Positions 1 through 8,956 of a DNA stretch of 64,000 nt are shown one piece after another (positions within the stretch are counted from its first letter, which is position 1; the number at the start of each line of letters is the position of its first letter). The notes below the pieces were generated by a model that did not search any database, was not told the DNA's origin, and worked only from the letters and a program-made list of their open reading frames with translations. Source of the DNA: Parafrankia irregularis (lineage in GTDB: Bacteria; Actinomycetota; Actinomycetes; Frankiales; Frankiaceae); the NCBI RefSeq assembly GCF_001536285.1, contig NZ_FAOZ01000020.1:62001-126000 (forward strand), in the 5' to 3' direction. The translations under genes and the position numbers were made by a program.

Positions 1-761
1 CGCCGGTCGGCGAGCGGGGTGTCGACGGTGGTGTCAGCGCAGCCGTCCACCAGCGCCCAGTACCGGGCTCCGGCCTCGGCCTGGGAATACTTTATGATCT
101 TGTCGTCCCGGCCGTGGATCACCAGCATCGGGGTCCGGGGCGGCTGGCCGGTGGACCCGGCCGGGCAGCCCACCCGGGGCGCCGACCCGGCCACGACGGC
201 GAACGCCGCGAACCGAGTGGACCGCTGGCAGGCCAGGGCCTGGGCGAACAGCCCGCCGTTGCTCATCCCCGAGGCGTACAACCGGGACGGATCGGCGCCG
301 TAGCCGTCGACCACGAGATCGGTCAGCGCACGGATGAAGCCGGGATCATCCGCGGTCGCCGTGTTCTCACCGCCCGGAACGCCCTGCCAGCCGACCCCCT
401 CGTGCGCGGGGATCACCAGCAGGTACCCCGCCTTGTCCGCGAAGGACGTCAGCCGAGCGGAGTCGTCCGCTGTCCGCGGGGTCTCGAACATGCCGGGAAA
501 ATGGAACAGCGCCGGCCGCGGACCGCCGCCAGCCGTGGGCGGAACATGCACCACGGCCCACCGTTCGATGCCCGCATGCCACAGCCGGACGACATGATCT
601 CCGGGTGCGCCTCGGTTGGGACCGTCGGCCCGGGCCGACGGCGGCGGAAGGCAGCCGGCGACCAGCGCCATCGCGGCCAGCAAGGCCGCGATCAGCGTCG
701 GCGTGATCAGCACGGCCGCGGCCGGCGTCGTCGCGGCCCGCGACCAGCGCGCGGCAGTCAC
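1..761 (-). CDS. secreted esterase / PHB-depolymerase-like lipoprotein (LpqC-type), 3' end cut by window
   Basis: Read on the minus strand from a GTG at 761, whose GTGA overlaps the stop of the upstream acyltransferase gene, so the two are probably translationally coupled. The N-terminus has a hydrophobic stretch ending in a lipobox (LVAGC), so the product is predicted to be an exported lipoprotein. An alpha/beta-hydrolase follows: a GMSNGG nucleophile elbow near residue 166 and a later strand with VIHGRDD, which carries the acid residue in PHB depolymerase/feruloyl-esterase (LpqC) relatives. The catalytic His and C-terminus lie beyond position 1. The substrate cannot be told from sequence; polyester, acetyl-xylan and feruloyl esters are all known in the family. 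It was not listed as a full ORF because it runs off the window edge. Confidence 0.8.
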   Translation of the reverse strand, partial: MTAARWSRAATTPAAAVLITPTLIAALLAAMALVAGCLPPPSARADGPNRGAPGDHVVRLWHAGIERWAVVHVPPTAGGGPRPALFHFPGMFETPRTADDSARLTSFADKAGYLLVIPAHEGVGWQGVPGGENTATADDPGFIRALTDLVVDGYGADPSRLYASGMSNGGLFAQALACQRSTRFAAFAVVAGSAPRVGCPAGSTGQPPRTPMLVIHGRDDKIIKYSQAEAGARYWALVDGCADTTVDTPLADR

Positions 762-2146
762 CGCGCCGGCCCGTTCGCCGTCCACTGCCCGCTGCCTGCG
801 AGCAGGGCCCGGACGGCGTCGTCGAGCAGCCCGACCTCCTCCACCCACAGGCGGGCGAGGTCACCGGCCCCGGGAAGGCCGGCGTCCGCCGCGGTGCCCA
901 CGCTGACGGCGTCACCGAGGCCGCTGAGGTGGCAGGCGAGCCGCTGCCCCGGGAACAGCGTCGGAATGGGCACCGCCGTCGTGATCGGCTGGCCGGCGAG
1001 GGCGAGCGGGCCGGGCGCGCCGGCCTGGTTCGAGACCGACAGCAGGGAGGAGCGTCCACTCAGCCCGGCGTCGAAGAGGCGGGGCCGGATCCGGGCCGGC
1101 AGGAACTCGAAGAGCAGCCGCTCGCCTACCCCGAGCGTTCCGCCTTGTTTGAGGCGATCCGTCCGGTCTCGGACGGCCAGCAGCCGATCAAGGGGCAGCT
1201 CCTCGGCACACGGCAGGACGATCCGCGCGCCCGCCACGAAGTTCGCGAGCATCGCGCGCTCCCCAGGCTGGCGGGTGCTGACCGCCATCGCCACCGGCAG
1301 GCCCACCGCGGCCCTGCCGGTACCCGGCCAGCGCCGCAACGCACCGGCCAGTGCCGCGAGGAACACGTCGTTGACCGTCCCGCCGACGGGAGTCCCGATC
1401 GAACGGAGGAGCGACAGGGAGGTCGTCTCCCAGCCGTGGATCGTCCGCCCGAGCCAGGGCGCGGCGAACGAGGCCGGCCCGGTCGTCGGCGCCAGCCACT
1501 GCAACGAGCGGGCGACCGCGGCGCCGACCTCCCTCGACCGGGTCCGCCCCGCCTCCCGACGCTGCGGCGGCACGAACGCCATCGGATCGGAGCCGACCCC
1601 GAACAGCGCCGACAGAACGAGGTTCTTCGCGGTGCCGTCCTGTTGGATGTGGCTCGCCCGGTAGAGCAGGGCGAACTCGGTGTCGTCGGCGGACCGCAGC
1701 AGCCAGAGCTGCCAGGGCGGACCAGCCATCGACACGACCTCGTCACTGCGTCGCGCCACGAAGTCATGCAGCGCGGTTCCGCCGAACCCCGGCCCGGCGC
1801 CCAGGCCCCCCACGCCACCTGCTGAGGCCGGGGATGCCACGGAGGCCGTGGGGGCAGGCGGGAACACCGGGTGTTCCCGGACAAGGTGGTTCAGATCGAC
1901 ATCCGGGTCGGCCCGCCAGCCATAGCGAGCCCGGCGACCGGGCACGCAGACCAGCCGCTCGGTGAGCAGCGGGAACCGGCGCAGCCGCTCGGCCACCCAG
2001 CCCCGCACCACCCCGATATCAGGCGCCGGGCCCTTCCCCAGCAGCAGGCAGTTGACGTTTATCGGTACATCCGCGTGCAGCAGCTGGTATTCGAGCAGTG
2101 CGGTGTCGAAAGCATTGAGAAGGCGAATGCGGTCCATCGGCTCCAC
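758..2146 (-). CDS. WS/DGAT-family acyltransferase, degenerate HHxxxDG motif
   Basis: 462 aa, the usual length for wax ester synthase/diacylglycerol acyltransferases, which join acyl-CoA to a long-chain alcohol or diacylglycerol at the membrane. Family landmarks: the N-terminal LLNAFDTALLE segment, a PPWQLWLL motif near 143-150, a catalytic-motif position reading SHIQQDG (165-171) and the TVNDVFLAALAGALRR segment in the second half. The first His of HHxxxDG is Ser, but the second, considered catalytic, is kept. A Pro/Ala/Gly-rich insertion sits at about 95-122. Start: ATG at 2146, or the in-frame ATG at 2137 (MDRIRLL). The stop overlaps the GTG of the downstream esterase. A neighbouring lipid esterase fits lipid metabolism, but the true substrate is unknown. 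Confidence 0.85.
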   Translation of the reverse strand: MEPMDRIRLLNAFDTALLEYQLLHADVPINVNCLLLGKGPAPDIGVVRGWVAERLRRFPLLTERLVCVPGRRARYGWRADPDVDLNHLVREHPVFPPAPTASVASPASAGGVGGLGAGPGFGGTALHDFVARRSDEVVSMAGPPWQLWLLRSADDTEFALLYRASHIQQDGTAKNLVLSALFGVGSDPMAFVPPQRREAGRTRSREVGAAVARSLQWLAPTTGPASFAAPWLGRTIHGWETTSLSLLRSIGTPVGGTVNDVFLAALAGALRRWPGTGRAAVGLPVAMAVSTRQPGERAMLANFVAGARIVLPCAEELPLDRLLAVRDRTDRLKQGGTLGVGERLLFEFLPARIRPRLFDAGLSGRSSLLSVSNQAGAPGPLALAGQPITTAVPIPTLFPGQRLACHLSGLGDAVSVGTAADAGLPGAGDLARLWVEEVGLLDDAVRALLAGSGQWTANGPAR

Positions 2147-2336
2147 GCTCGCTCTCCGCGGGCGAACTCGCGATCCGGTGACAGGAGACCATCCGGAAAG
2201 GTAACCCGCGGCACCGTGCCGGGCGAGCCGACAACCCCTTCCGGCCTCACTCGGGCGAAAAGCTCCCGCCTACCCACAGGCGGATCTCGGAGCGCCGCCC
2301 GCCCCGCCCCGAATCAGGCCCGCATCAATGGATACC

Positions 2337-3014
2337 TCAGACCGGCTCGAAAGCACTCACGGCGAGCTGATGGACCGCCGGATCACGGCAGGTCTGGACA
2401 CCGCCGGGAACCGCCGCCAGCAGGCTGGCCCGGTTGCCGGGCGGGTAGACGCGCAGCCGGGTTCCCCGGGTCGTCTCGTCGGTGCTTTCACAGCCGGGGA
2501 GCAGGCCGGGCTGCGTGATGGCCAGGGTCGCGCCGGCGCGCCCGCCCGGGGCCAGGGTGACGGGGGCACCTGACGGCCCGTTCCGGTCAGCCGCCGCGCC
2601 TATCTGGCGTCCCGCCTCATCCACCACGGAGACGCCTGGGAACCCGGCGACGACGCACGGGGCCGAACCCGTGTTCGTGAGCACGATCCGGCCGTAGATG
2701 TGACCCGCCGCTCCCTGAAGATCGTCCACGGCGGCGGTGAGACCTGCCGCGGCACACGCCGGCACACCGCCCGAAGCGGCAGTCGAAGCACTGGTCGAGG
2801 GTGCCGTAGCGGCCACGCTCGACGTCGGCGGCGGTGTCAGTGCCGGCCCCGACACCGCGGCGGAGGCACCCGGGGAGGTCGGTACGGAGGCGCTCGCGCT
2901 GTCGGTCGAGCTACCCGCGTCCCCGCAACCGGCGACGGACGCGGCAATCGACACAGCCAGCGACAGCATGGCGACGAGGCGGAGACGGGCAGGCCTGCCT
3001 GGTGGGGTGCGCAT
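2337..3014 (-). CDS. DUF4232 lipoprotein
   Basis: 225 aa. A signal peptide with lipobox SVAGC near residue 30 is followed by a Ser/Thr/Ala/Pro-rich linker (about 33-85) and a single DUF4232 domain with its usual features: an early Cys (PACAAAGL), a GRIVLTNTG strand, a Cys-Val-Val motif and a late Cys pair. DUF4232 proteins are abundant actinobacterial cell-envelope proteins of unknown role. The start is supported by AGGCAGG about 5-11 nt upstream. It lies 90 bp after ssuB on the same strand, but a hairpin overlapping the ssuB stop suggests a separate transcript. Confidence 0.88.
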   Translation of the reverse strand: MRTPPGRPARLRLVAMLSLAVSIAASVAGCGDAGSSTDSASASVPTSPGASAAVSGPALTPPPTSSVAATAPSTSASTAASGGVPACAAAGLTAAVDDLQGAAGHIYGRIVLTNTGSAPCVVAGFPGVSVVDEAGRQIGAAADRNGPSGAPVTLAPGGRAGATLAITQPGLLPGCESTDETTRGTRLRVYPPGNRASLLAAVPGGVQTCRDPAVHQLAVSAFEPV

Positions 3015-3083
3015 GCAGACCTGCCTACCCTGCTTGTGGACCGCCGAGTCGGCGCGTGACCATCCGCGCCCGGCGGTCGGCGC

Positions 3084-3108
3084 CTGACCGTCAGCGTCTG
3101 ACGGTCAG
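3084..3108 (-). terminator. hairpin overlapping the ssuB stop codon
   Basis: A perfect 11-bp stem (CTGACCGTCAG / CTGACGGTCAG) with a 3-nt loop lies at 3084-3094 and 3098-3108 and includes the ssuB TGA. No T-run follows, as is common in high-GC actinomycetes. It is the likely end of the tau/ssu transcription unit. Confidence 0.55.
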
Positions 3109-3896
3109 TGCGTGGCGTCGGCCAGCTCGCGGACGCCCAGCTCGGCCAGCAGCCGGGAGCGCAGCGCGGCGAAGGCCGGATCTGTTCGCAGCCGCGGCGC
3201 AGCCAGCTCGACCGAGGCCTCGAACGACAGCCGGCCCTCGGAGAGGACCAGGATCCGGTCGGCCAGCAGGACCGCCTCGTCGACGTCGTGCGTCACGAAC
3301 AGCACGGCGGGCTGATGCCGGGTGCACAGCTCGTGCAGCAGAGCGTGCATCCGGATCCGGGTCAGGGCGTCCAGGGCGCCGAACGGCTCGTCCAGCATGA
3401 CCAGATCCGGTTCACGGACCAGCGCTCGGGCGAGCGCCACCCGCTGCGCCTCACCGCCGGACAGCGTCACCGGCCACGAGCGTTCTCGGCCGCCCAGGCC
3501 CACCTCCTCGAGCGCGGCCCGCCCGCGCTCGGCCGCACCGGGCCCCTTCAGGCCCAGGATGACGTTGGCGAGCACTCGGGTCCACGGCAGCAGCCGGGGC
3601 TCCTGGAAGACCACCGCCCGCCGGCGCGCGACCAGCACCTCGCCGGTGACCTCGTCGTCGAAGCCACCGAGAACCCGCAACAGCGTGCTCTTGCCCGACC
3701 CGCTGCGCCCCAGCAGGGCGACGAACTCGCCGGGTGCGATGGTGAGGTCGAGGCCGTCGAGGACCGCACGGGAACCGAACGCCCGGGTCAGCCCGCGTAC
3801 CCGCACCGCCGCGCCGGTGCCGTCCGCGATCCCCCGGTCGGTGCCGGTGTCGGTGTCCTCGGCCGCGGTCAGGTCCCCGTGAATCCGCGTCGCCAT
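3105..3896 (-). CDS. ssuB: aliphatic sulfonate/taurine ABC transporter ATP-binding protein
   Basis: 263 aa from the ATG at 3896; the longer open frame upstream is a shadow of the permease gene. Walker A is GRSGSGKST (about 63-71), the Q-loop VVFQEP is near 98, the signature LSGGEAQ is at 145-151, Walker B LVMLDE is at 165-170 and the H-loop is VTHD near 200. This is the nitrate/sulfonate/taurine (SsuB/TauB) importer ATPase class, energising uptake with the adjacent permease and binding protein. It overlaps the permease gene by 28 bp, so the two are translationally coupled. The first 30 residues are an Asp/Thr/Gly-rich extension. The substrate is inferred from the linked tauD and ssuA. Confidence 0.9.
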   Translation of the reverse strand: MATRIHGDLTAAEDTDTGTDRGIADGTGAAVRVRGLTRAFGSRAVLDGLDLTIAPGEFVALLGRSGSGKSTLLRVLGGFDDEVTGEVLVARRRAVVFQEPRLLPWTRVLANVILGLKGPGAAERGRAALEEVGLGGRERSWPVTLSGGEAQRVALARALVREPDLVMLDEPFGALDALTRIRMHALLHELCTRHQPAVLFVTHDVDEAVLLADRILVLSEGRLSFEASVELAAPRLRTDPAFAALRSRLLAELGVRELADATH

Positions 3897-4936
3897 GACA
3901 ACAGGCTCCTTTCCAGGACACGGACGATGCCGTCGCAGAGCAGGCCGAGAATTCCGTAGATGACCAGGCAGAGAACCATGATGTCGGTCCGGTTCCAGCC
4001 CTGGGCGCGGTTGAGCAGATAGCCGATTCCGGAGTCGGTGTTGACCTGTTCCGCGAACACCACGAGCAGCCAGGCGACACCCATCGACCAGCGAAGGCCG
4101 ACCAGGAAACCCGGGAGGGCGCCCGGGATGATCACCCGCCGGATCAGGCCGGTGCGGCTGAGCCCGAAGGCCCTTCCCGCCTCGACAAGCTTGATGTCCA
4201 CACCACGGATCGCCGCGAAGGTGTTCATATAGATCGGGAAGGTCACACCGACCGTGATCAGGAAGATCTTCGCCTCTTCGCCGATCCCGATCCAGACGAT
4301 GATCAGGGGCAGCAGCGCGATGACCGGAATCGCGCGCAGGAAGTTCATCGCGGAATCGACGACGTCCTCGCCGAACCGGAAGAATCCGGCGACCACGGCG
4401 AGCGCGAGCCCGAGACCCACTCCGATCAGCAGACCCCAGGCCACCCTGAACAGGGAGGTGGCGAGGTTGTCCGCGAGCTCGCCCGAGCTCCACAGCTCCC
4501 GCGCCGCGCCGACCACGGCGCCTGGTGGGGCCAGCTCACGGTCACCGACCAGGTTCAGGCCGGTCGCGAGCGACCAGGCGACGAGCAGCAGCGCCGGGCC
4601 GGCGAGCCGGCGGGTCCAGGGCGGAATCCTCCGCGCGCGCCGCGCACGGTGGCGTTTCCCGGTCGGATCCTCCAACGCGGAGACCAGCCGCACCGCCGCG
4701 GACGGGGCCGCGCCCGTGACCCCGTCCGCGCCCGTGACCCCGTCCGCGCCCGTGGCCCCGTCCGTGGCCCCGTCCGTGGCCGCCACGTCCGCGATCGTCT
4801 CCCCCGGGGCCGTAACCCCCATGCCGCCGATGTCACGGGCACCGTCGCCAGCCCGGTCACGGTCCGCGGATCCGGCAGACCGGTCGACCACGCGCGGGAC
4901 GGCCTCGCTGATCACTTCGGTCACGGAGTCCTCCAT
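3869..4936 (-). CDS. ssuC: aliphatic sulfonate/taurine ABC transporter permease
   Basis: 355 aa. About 95 N-terminal residues are hydrophilic and include tandem repeats (GATDGATG, ADGVTG twice). A six-helix BPD_transp_1 permease follows, with helices around LAGPALLLVAWSL, LLIGVGLGLALAVV, ALLPLIIVWIG, GVAWLLVVFAEQ and LCLVIYGILGLL. The EAA loop reads EAGRAFGLSRTGLIRRVIIPGALP, the ATPase-docking signature of the SsuC/TauC family. It lies between the binding-protein gene (40 bp) and ssuB (28-bp overlap). The cytoplasmic repeat extension is much longer than in most SsuC proteins; the true start could lie further in, but no better-supported start is obvious. Confidence 0.9.
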   Translation of the reverse strand: MEDSVTEVISEAVPRVVDRSAGSADRDRAGDGARDIGGMGVTAPGETIADVAATDGATDGATGADGVTGADGVTGAAPSAAVRLVSALEDPTGKRHRARRARRIPPWTRRLAGPALLLVAWSLATGLNLVGDRELAPPGAVVGAARELWSSGELADNLATSLFRVAWGLLIGVGLGLALAVVAGFFRFGEDVVDSAMNFLRAIPVIALLPLIIVWIGIGEEAKIFLITVGVTFPIYMNTFAAIRGVDIKLVEAGRAFGLSRTGLIRRVIIPGALPGFLVGLRWSMGVAWLLVVFAEQVNTDSGIGYLLNRAQGWNRTDIMVLCLVIYGILGLLCDGIVRVLERSLLSWRRGFTGT

Positions 4937-4976
4937 CCGGTGCTCGCCGGCGCCCGGGTACCCGGCCGATCGCCGT

Positions 4977-6011
4977 TCACAGCGGCAGGCTCGCGGCGGT
5001 GAACGCGTCCCGCAGCTCCAGGTTGAAATCCTTGTCGATCTCGTTGTCGACGCTCAGCGAGGTCGGCAGCTCACCGACGGCGGAAAGCAGCTTCGCCTGC
5101 ACCCGCTGGCTCTCGATGAAGGAGTCGGAGACAGGCGTGTACCTGGTTCTGGGCAGGCTGTCGAAGAAGGTGCGCGAAGCCTTCGGATCCTGCTTGAGCG
5201 TCTCGACGTAGTACTTCTGCACCCACTCGTCCGGATGGTCCTTGGGCCAGGTCGAGGCGCGGGAGAGGCGGAGCACGAAGTCCGTCACCGCGGCGCGGCG
5301 GGCCGGGTCGGCGAGCGCGTCCTTGGCCGCGAGCAGCACTGAGTACTGCGGAAGTGGGCTGGTCTTCAGCTCACGTGCGTCTGGACCGAGTGCGGCGCCG
5401 AACTGGCGGACGTAGACCACCGCGTCCGCCTCGCCGGAGGCGAACGTGGCACCAATGCTCGCGGCCGGAACGTTCACGACCTTGACATCGTCCTGGTCCA
5501 GCCCGACCGAGGCGAGCTGGTTGAGCAGATAGCCGTGCAGCGAAGTGCCCTGGGTGAACGCGATCCGCTTCCCCTTCAGACCGGCGAGGTCTCGGATGTC
5601 CGAGTCCTTCGGCACGAAGATGGTCTGGGAGTTCACGGACGACTCCGAGACGGCCACGGCGACCACGCCGGCATCCGAGGCGTTCGCGAACAGCACCGGG
5701 GTGTCGCCCATGAAACCGACATCGAGTCGGTCCGCGCTGAAGGCGGCATTCATGTGCGGCCCGTCCGCGAAGTTGTTCCAGTTGAGCTTGTAGGACGTCC
5801 CCTGCCCCTGGCCGGACAGGGTGATCGGCAGCTCCAGCGACTTGCTCTGGTCACCGATACGCAGCGTTCCGGCGGTTCCACCGGCGGACCCGCTGGAACC
5901 GGTGGAACCGCCGTCGTCCCCACCGCAGGCGGCGAGGCCGAAGGCGAGAACGGCGACCAGGCCGGCCTGGGCCAGCACCGGCCACCGCCAGCGGATCCGT
6001 CGATGGCGCAT
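4977..6011 (-). CDS. ssuA: aliphatic sulfonate-binding lipoprotein (SsuA-like)
   Basis: 344 aa from the ATG at 6011, chosen because GGAG sits about 8 nt upstream and because the next residues (MRHRRIRWRW) start a lipoprotein signal with lipobox LAAC. The in-frame extension to 6188 is low-complexity and unlikely to be translated. The mature protein has a Gly/Ser linker followed by an NMT1/SsuA-type periplasmic-binding fold: LRIGDQSKSLELP, DVGFMGDTPVLFANA, DLAGLKGKRIAFTQGTSLH and VNVPAASIGATFASGEADAV. It would capture sulfonates outside the membrane and deliver them to SsuC/SsuB. Taurine, alkanesulfonates and sulfate esters are all possible substrates. Confidence 0.9.
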   Translation of the reverse strand: MRHRRIRWRWPVLAQAGLVAVLAFGLAACGGDDGGSTGSSGSAGGTAGTLRIGDQSKSLELPITLSGQGQGTSYKLNWNNFADGPHMNAAFSADRLDVGFMGDTPVLFANASDAGVVAVAVSESSVNSQTIFVPKDSDIRDLAGLKGKRIAFTQGTSLHGYLLNQLASVGLDQDDVKVVNVPAASIGATFASGEADAVVYVRQFGAALGPDARELKTSPLPQYSVLLAAKDALADPARRAAVTDFVLRLSRASTWPKDHPDEWVQKYYVETLKQDPKASRTFFDSLPRTRYTPVSDSFIESQRVQAKLLSAVGELPTSLSVDNEIDKDFNLELRDAFTAASLPL

Positions 6012-6205
6012 GAATGTCTCCAGGTGAAAGGAGCCGTCGGCACCTGTTCGATACCGACGGCCAGGCAGACGATGCAGAGAGATGAAGGGCGGGAGGAGGG
6101 AGGACGGAGGACGACGCGCCGAAGGAAAGCAGTGGAGAAAGGCGTCGAGGAAACAGCAGAAAAGGGGCGGCGGGGGGCGGTGGCGCACGGGTCAGGCGCC
6201 GCCGG

Positions 6206-6238
6206 CGCAGGCCGCACCCGTTGCGGGTACGGCCTGCG
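6206..6238 (-). terminator. hairpin between tauD and ssuA
   Basis: Arms 6206-6220 and 6224-6238 pair over 15 bp with one mismatch around a 3-nt loop (TTG), starting 6 nt past the tauD stop. It could terminate tauD transcription or act as a partial terminator/processing stem setting the tauD:ssuA ratio. No T-run is present. Confidence 0.5.
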
Positions 6239-6243
6239 GCGGT

Positions 6244-7185
6244 TCAGCTGCCGAGGAACGGCTGCCCGGCGACCAGTTCGGACTCCTGCCCGTCGACGCC
6301 GACCGGAACATCACCTTCGATGGTCACCCGGTAGAGAACACGGTCGAACTCGAGGTGACTGAGGTCGGACGGACCGAGATGGGCCGTGGCCCGATTGTCC
6401 CAGAACGCGACATCGCCGGGGTTCCACTTGAATCGCACGGTGAACTCCGGCCGCGAGATCTGCTCGTAGAACAGCTCGAGAACACGGTGGCTCTGGCGGG
6501 GCGAAAGGCCGATGATGTCGTTGTCGCGGGCGGTGAAGCTCGGGCTCACGAAAAGCGCGCGCTCACCGGTCTCCGGATGCACTCGCACCACCGGGTGAAT
6601 CGCCACCAGGGGGTTCGACTGGATCCGCCTTCCGTACTCGCCGCCCTCGAAGATCGGCAGGCTGAAGCTGTGCCGGGCCCGCAGGCTGTCGGCCAGCACC
6701 CGCAGCGGCTCCGGAAGCGACTGGTAGGCCGCGACCAGGTTCGTCCACGCCGTGTCCCCGCCGTAGGGCGGCACGATGTCGGCACGCAGGATCGAGCCGG
6801 CCGGCGGGTTGACCAGCGCGGTGACGTCGGTGTGCCACCCGTTGTCGTAGGTGGCCTTCCGCCGGTCACCGAAAAGCTTCGCGTACCGCCGGCTGTCGAT
6901 CGGAAGGATCTCCGGGTGACCCGCGGGCGGCTCGGTCTCGTGCGGGTGCGCCGCGGTGAGCCGGCCGAACCGCCGGCCGAAGGCCACCTGCTGCGCGTGG
7001 TCCAGGTGCTGGTCGCGGAAGAAGACCACCTTCCAGGTCAGCAGGGCGGAACGGATCTCGGCGATGGTCGCGTCATCGAGATCCTCCCGCAGATCGACCC
7101 CGTGGATCTCCGCTCCGGTGTACCCCGACAACGGCCTGACGTCGATACCGATGCTCTGGACGGCTCCAGCCATCTGCACATTCAC
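6244..7185 (-). CDS. tauD: TauD/TfdA-family 2-oxoglutarate-dependent dioxygenase
   Basis: 313 aa. The Fe(II) triad is visible: H118 and D120 in the WHTD motif and H269 in TAHL. The 2-oxoglutarate arginine is R286 in RVLYRVTI. The N-terminal GAEIHGVDL and WKVVFFRDQ segments are typical of TauD. Family members hydroxylate taurine or other sulfonates, releasing sulfite; some act on sulfate esters or aryloxyalkanoates. The gene leads the ssuACB run, which supports sulfur scavenging in the cytoplasm. The ATG at 7185 has GAGAGG 5-10 nt upstream; the ATG at 7173 is an alternative. The gap to the upstream ROK gene is 212 bp and probably holds its own promoter. Confidence 0.92.
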   Translation of the reverse strand: MNVQMAGAVQSIGIDVRPLSGYTGAEIHGVDLREDLDDATIAEIRSALLTWKVVFFRDQHLDHAQQVAFGRRFGRLTAAHPHETEPPAGHPEILPIDSRRYAKLFGDRRKATYDNGWHTDVTALVNPPAGSILRADIVPPYGGDTAWTNLVAAYQSLPEPLRVLADSLRARHSFSLPIFEGGEYGRRIQSNPLVAIHPVVRVHPETGERALFVSPSFTARDNDIIGLSPRQSHRVLELFYEQISRPEFTVRFKWNPGDVAFWDNRATAHLGPSDLSHLEFDRVLYRVTIEGDVPVGVDGQESELVAGQPFLGS

Positions 7186-7397
7186 CCTCTCGGCGAGCGG
7201 AAGCTAACACGGAATTCCAGGGGAACGCACACAGGAAAGGCACGTCACATCACTCGGCCAGATCCCGGAAAGACACCGAGAAATTATCGACCGACACCCT
7301 GGAGCGGGCCTGCCGACCCCTTCCGGGGCGAACTATCCCGCCGATTCATCATCAGATGACCGGACAACGCTGGTCAATGTTTTCTGATCGAATGGAA

Positions 7398-8753
7398 TTA
7401 TTTCAGCGCCGCTTCCGGGAAACGACCGGGTACAGCCCCACCAGCTACCCCGGCCACCCCAGCTACCCCGGCCGCCCCGGCCGCGAGAACTGGATGGCGC
7501 GAGAATGCGTCCAGCGTCCGCGGGCTTCGGTGCACGGAGTTCAGCACGGCCGCCGTCGCCGCGACCGCGAGCACGTCCGCCCCGAAGCTGCTGGGCCGCA
7601 CGACTGGCTCCGGATCCCGGCACGAACGGGAATGCGCGGCGATCTCCTCGAACAGGTCCGGCAGCAGCGCGGGCTGGAAAAGCACTCCCAGCTCGGTCAG
7701 CACCAGCAGCTCCGGATCGAGCATGTCCAGAAGGGTCGCGACCACCTTGGCGATGCCACCGAGCCGGCGGCGTACCAGCTCGACCGCCGCCGGTTCGCCC
7801 GCCGCGACCGCCTGTTGGAGCAGCATCGGGTCCGGTCGCGGCAGGATCCCGCGCTCGACCGCCCTCGCGAGCAGCGCGCGGTCGGACAGCGACGCCTGCG
7901 CGCAGCCACGCTCCCCGCACGGGCAGGGCTGTCGCGCACCGGGAACCGGCAGGTGCGCCACTCCCCCGGCGGCCGAGCGCAGGCCACGGTGGACCACACC
8001 CTCGGTCGCGATCGCGGCGTCCACCACGTTGCCCACGAACAGGTGGACGAGGCTGGACCGGGCACGAGGCCCACCGAAGAGGATCTCGGCCTCGGCCAGT
8101 GCGTGCGCGTGGCTGTCGACCCGGACCGGCAGACCGGTGCGGGCCGCCAGCAGCGGTCCCAGCTGGAGGTTGCGCCAGCCCAGCGGCTCATGCTCGACAA
8201 CGGTGCCGGTCCGGCCATCGACGTGGCCTCCGGTCACCACACCGAGACCCAGCACCCGGCGGCGGCCGGCATGCCGCTGAAGGAACCGCGGCAGACCACG
8301 CGCGATGAGGGTGATCAGCTCGGCGGCGTCACCGCTGTGCGGCAGCTCCTCCCTGGCCACGGTCCGGCCCCGCAGGTCCACCAGGCCGAAGGTGAGGATG
8401 GGGACGGCGATGTGAACACCGCAGGCGAGATGCGTGTCGGTGTCGACGTCGATCGGCACGCTCGGCCGGCCCGCACGTGGCCCGCAGGCCGCGGCTGGCA
8501 GCTCCCGCAGCACACCCAGCGAGATCAGGTCCGCCGTCTGCCGGGACACCGCCGCGGGACTGAGCCCGGTCGCCGCGCCGATGAAGCTCCGGGCGACCGG
8601 GCCATGGTCGAGCACCGCACGCAGGACCGCGGCGGCCGAGCCCGACCCCCGCGACCGATCGCGCGGCCGATGGCCGTCGCGGCCGGTGTCCGGGATGTCG
8701 GAGCTGGCAACGGGCTGGTTCGTCGCGGGTGAGCTCGTGCGCGGACCGGGCAC
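7398..8753 (-). CDS. ROK-family transcriptional regulator
   Basis: 451 aa. An N-terminal winged helix (about 40-95: AVLRAVLDHGPVARSFIGAATGL, then LSPAAVSRQTADLISLGVL) is followed by a ROK fold with the zinc motif PCPCGERGC near 275-285. This architecture binds DNA in response to a sugar or sugar-like ligand. It differs from the usual CBL/SsuR-type LysR regulators of sulfonate genes, so a role over the downstream tauD-ssu block is only positional. The C-terminus ends in a short AGV repeat (VAGVAGVAGG), encoded by a GGGGTAGC-like DNA repeat. A well-formed promoter lies about 200 bp upstream. Confidence 0.88.
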   Translation of the reverse strand: MPGPRTSSPATNQPVASSDIPDTGRDGHRPRDRSRGSGSAAAVLRAVLDHGPVARSFIGAATGLSPAAVSRQTADLISLGVLRELPAAACGPRAGRPSVPIDVDTDTHLACGVHIAVPILTFGLVDLRGRTVAREELPHSGDAAELITLIARGLPRFLQRHAGRRRVLGLGVVTGGHVDGRTGTVVEHEPLGWRNLQLGPLLAARTGLPVRVDSHAHALAEAEILFGGPRARSSLVHLFVGNVVDAAIATEGVVHRGLRSAAGGVAHLPVPGARQPCPCGERGCAQASLSDRALLARAVERGILPRPDPMLLQQAVAAGEPAAVELVRRRLGGIAKVVATLLDMLDPELLVLTELGVLFQPALLPDLFEEIAAHSRSCRDPEPVVRPSSFGADVLAVAATAAVLNSVHRSPRTLDAFSRHPVLAAGAAGVAGVAGVAGGAVPGRFPEAALK

Positions 8754-8956
8754 GGGGAACCTCCTACGCGCGTGTCGTCCCCTGCAAGGACGGCCGCCCG
8801 CGCAGTCGGGTGACGGGCGGCGGGCGACCGGTGACGAGCGGTTCGCGGGCGCGAAGCGTCGCCGTCAGCGCGTGGTCTGACAGAGCGCGCTGGCAACGCG
8901 CCGGAGATCGATATGAGCACGACCGACGAGATGCGCGTGCTCACCCATGGGACGAA

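Noticed and set aside
3105-4493. extended 462-codon version of the SsuB frame
   Set aside because: The first 199 codons overlap the permease gene and have no ABC features; the ATG at 3896 gives a normal SsuB.
4254-5342. 362-codon plus-strand frame over ssuC/ssuA
   Set aside because: Ser/Arg/Pro-rich, no domain, antisense to clear transporter genes.
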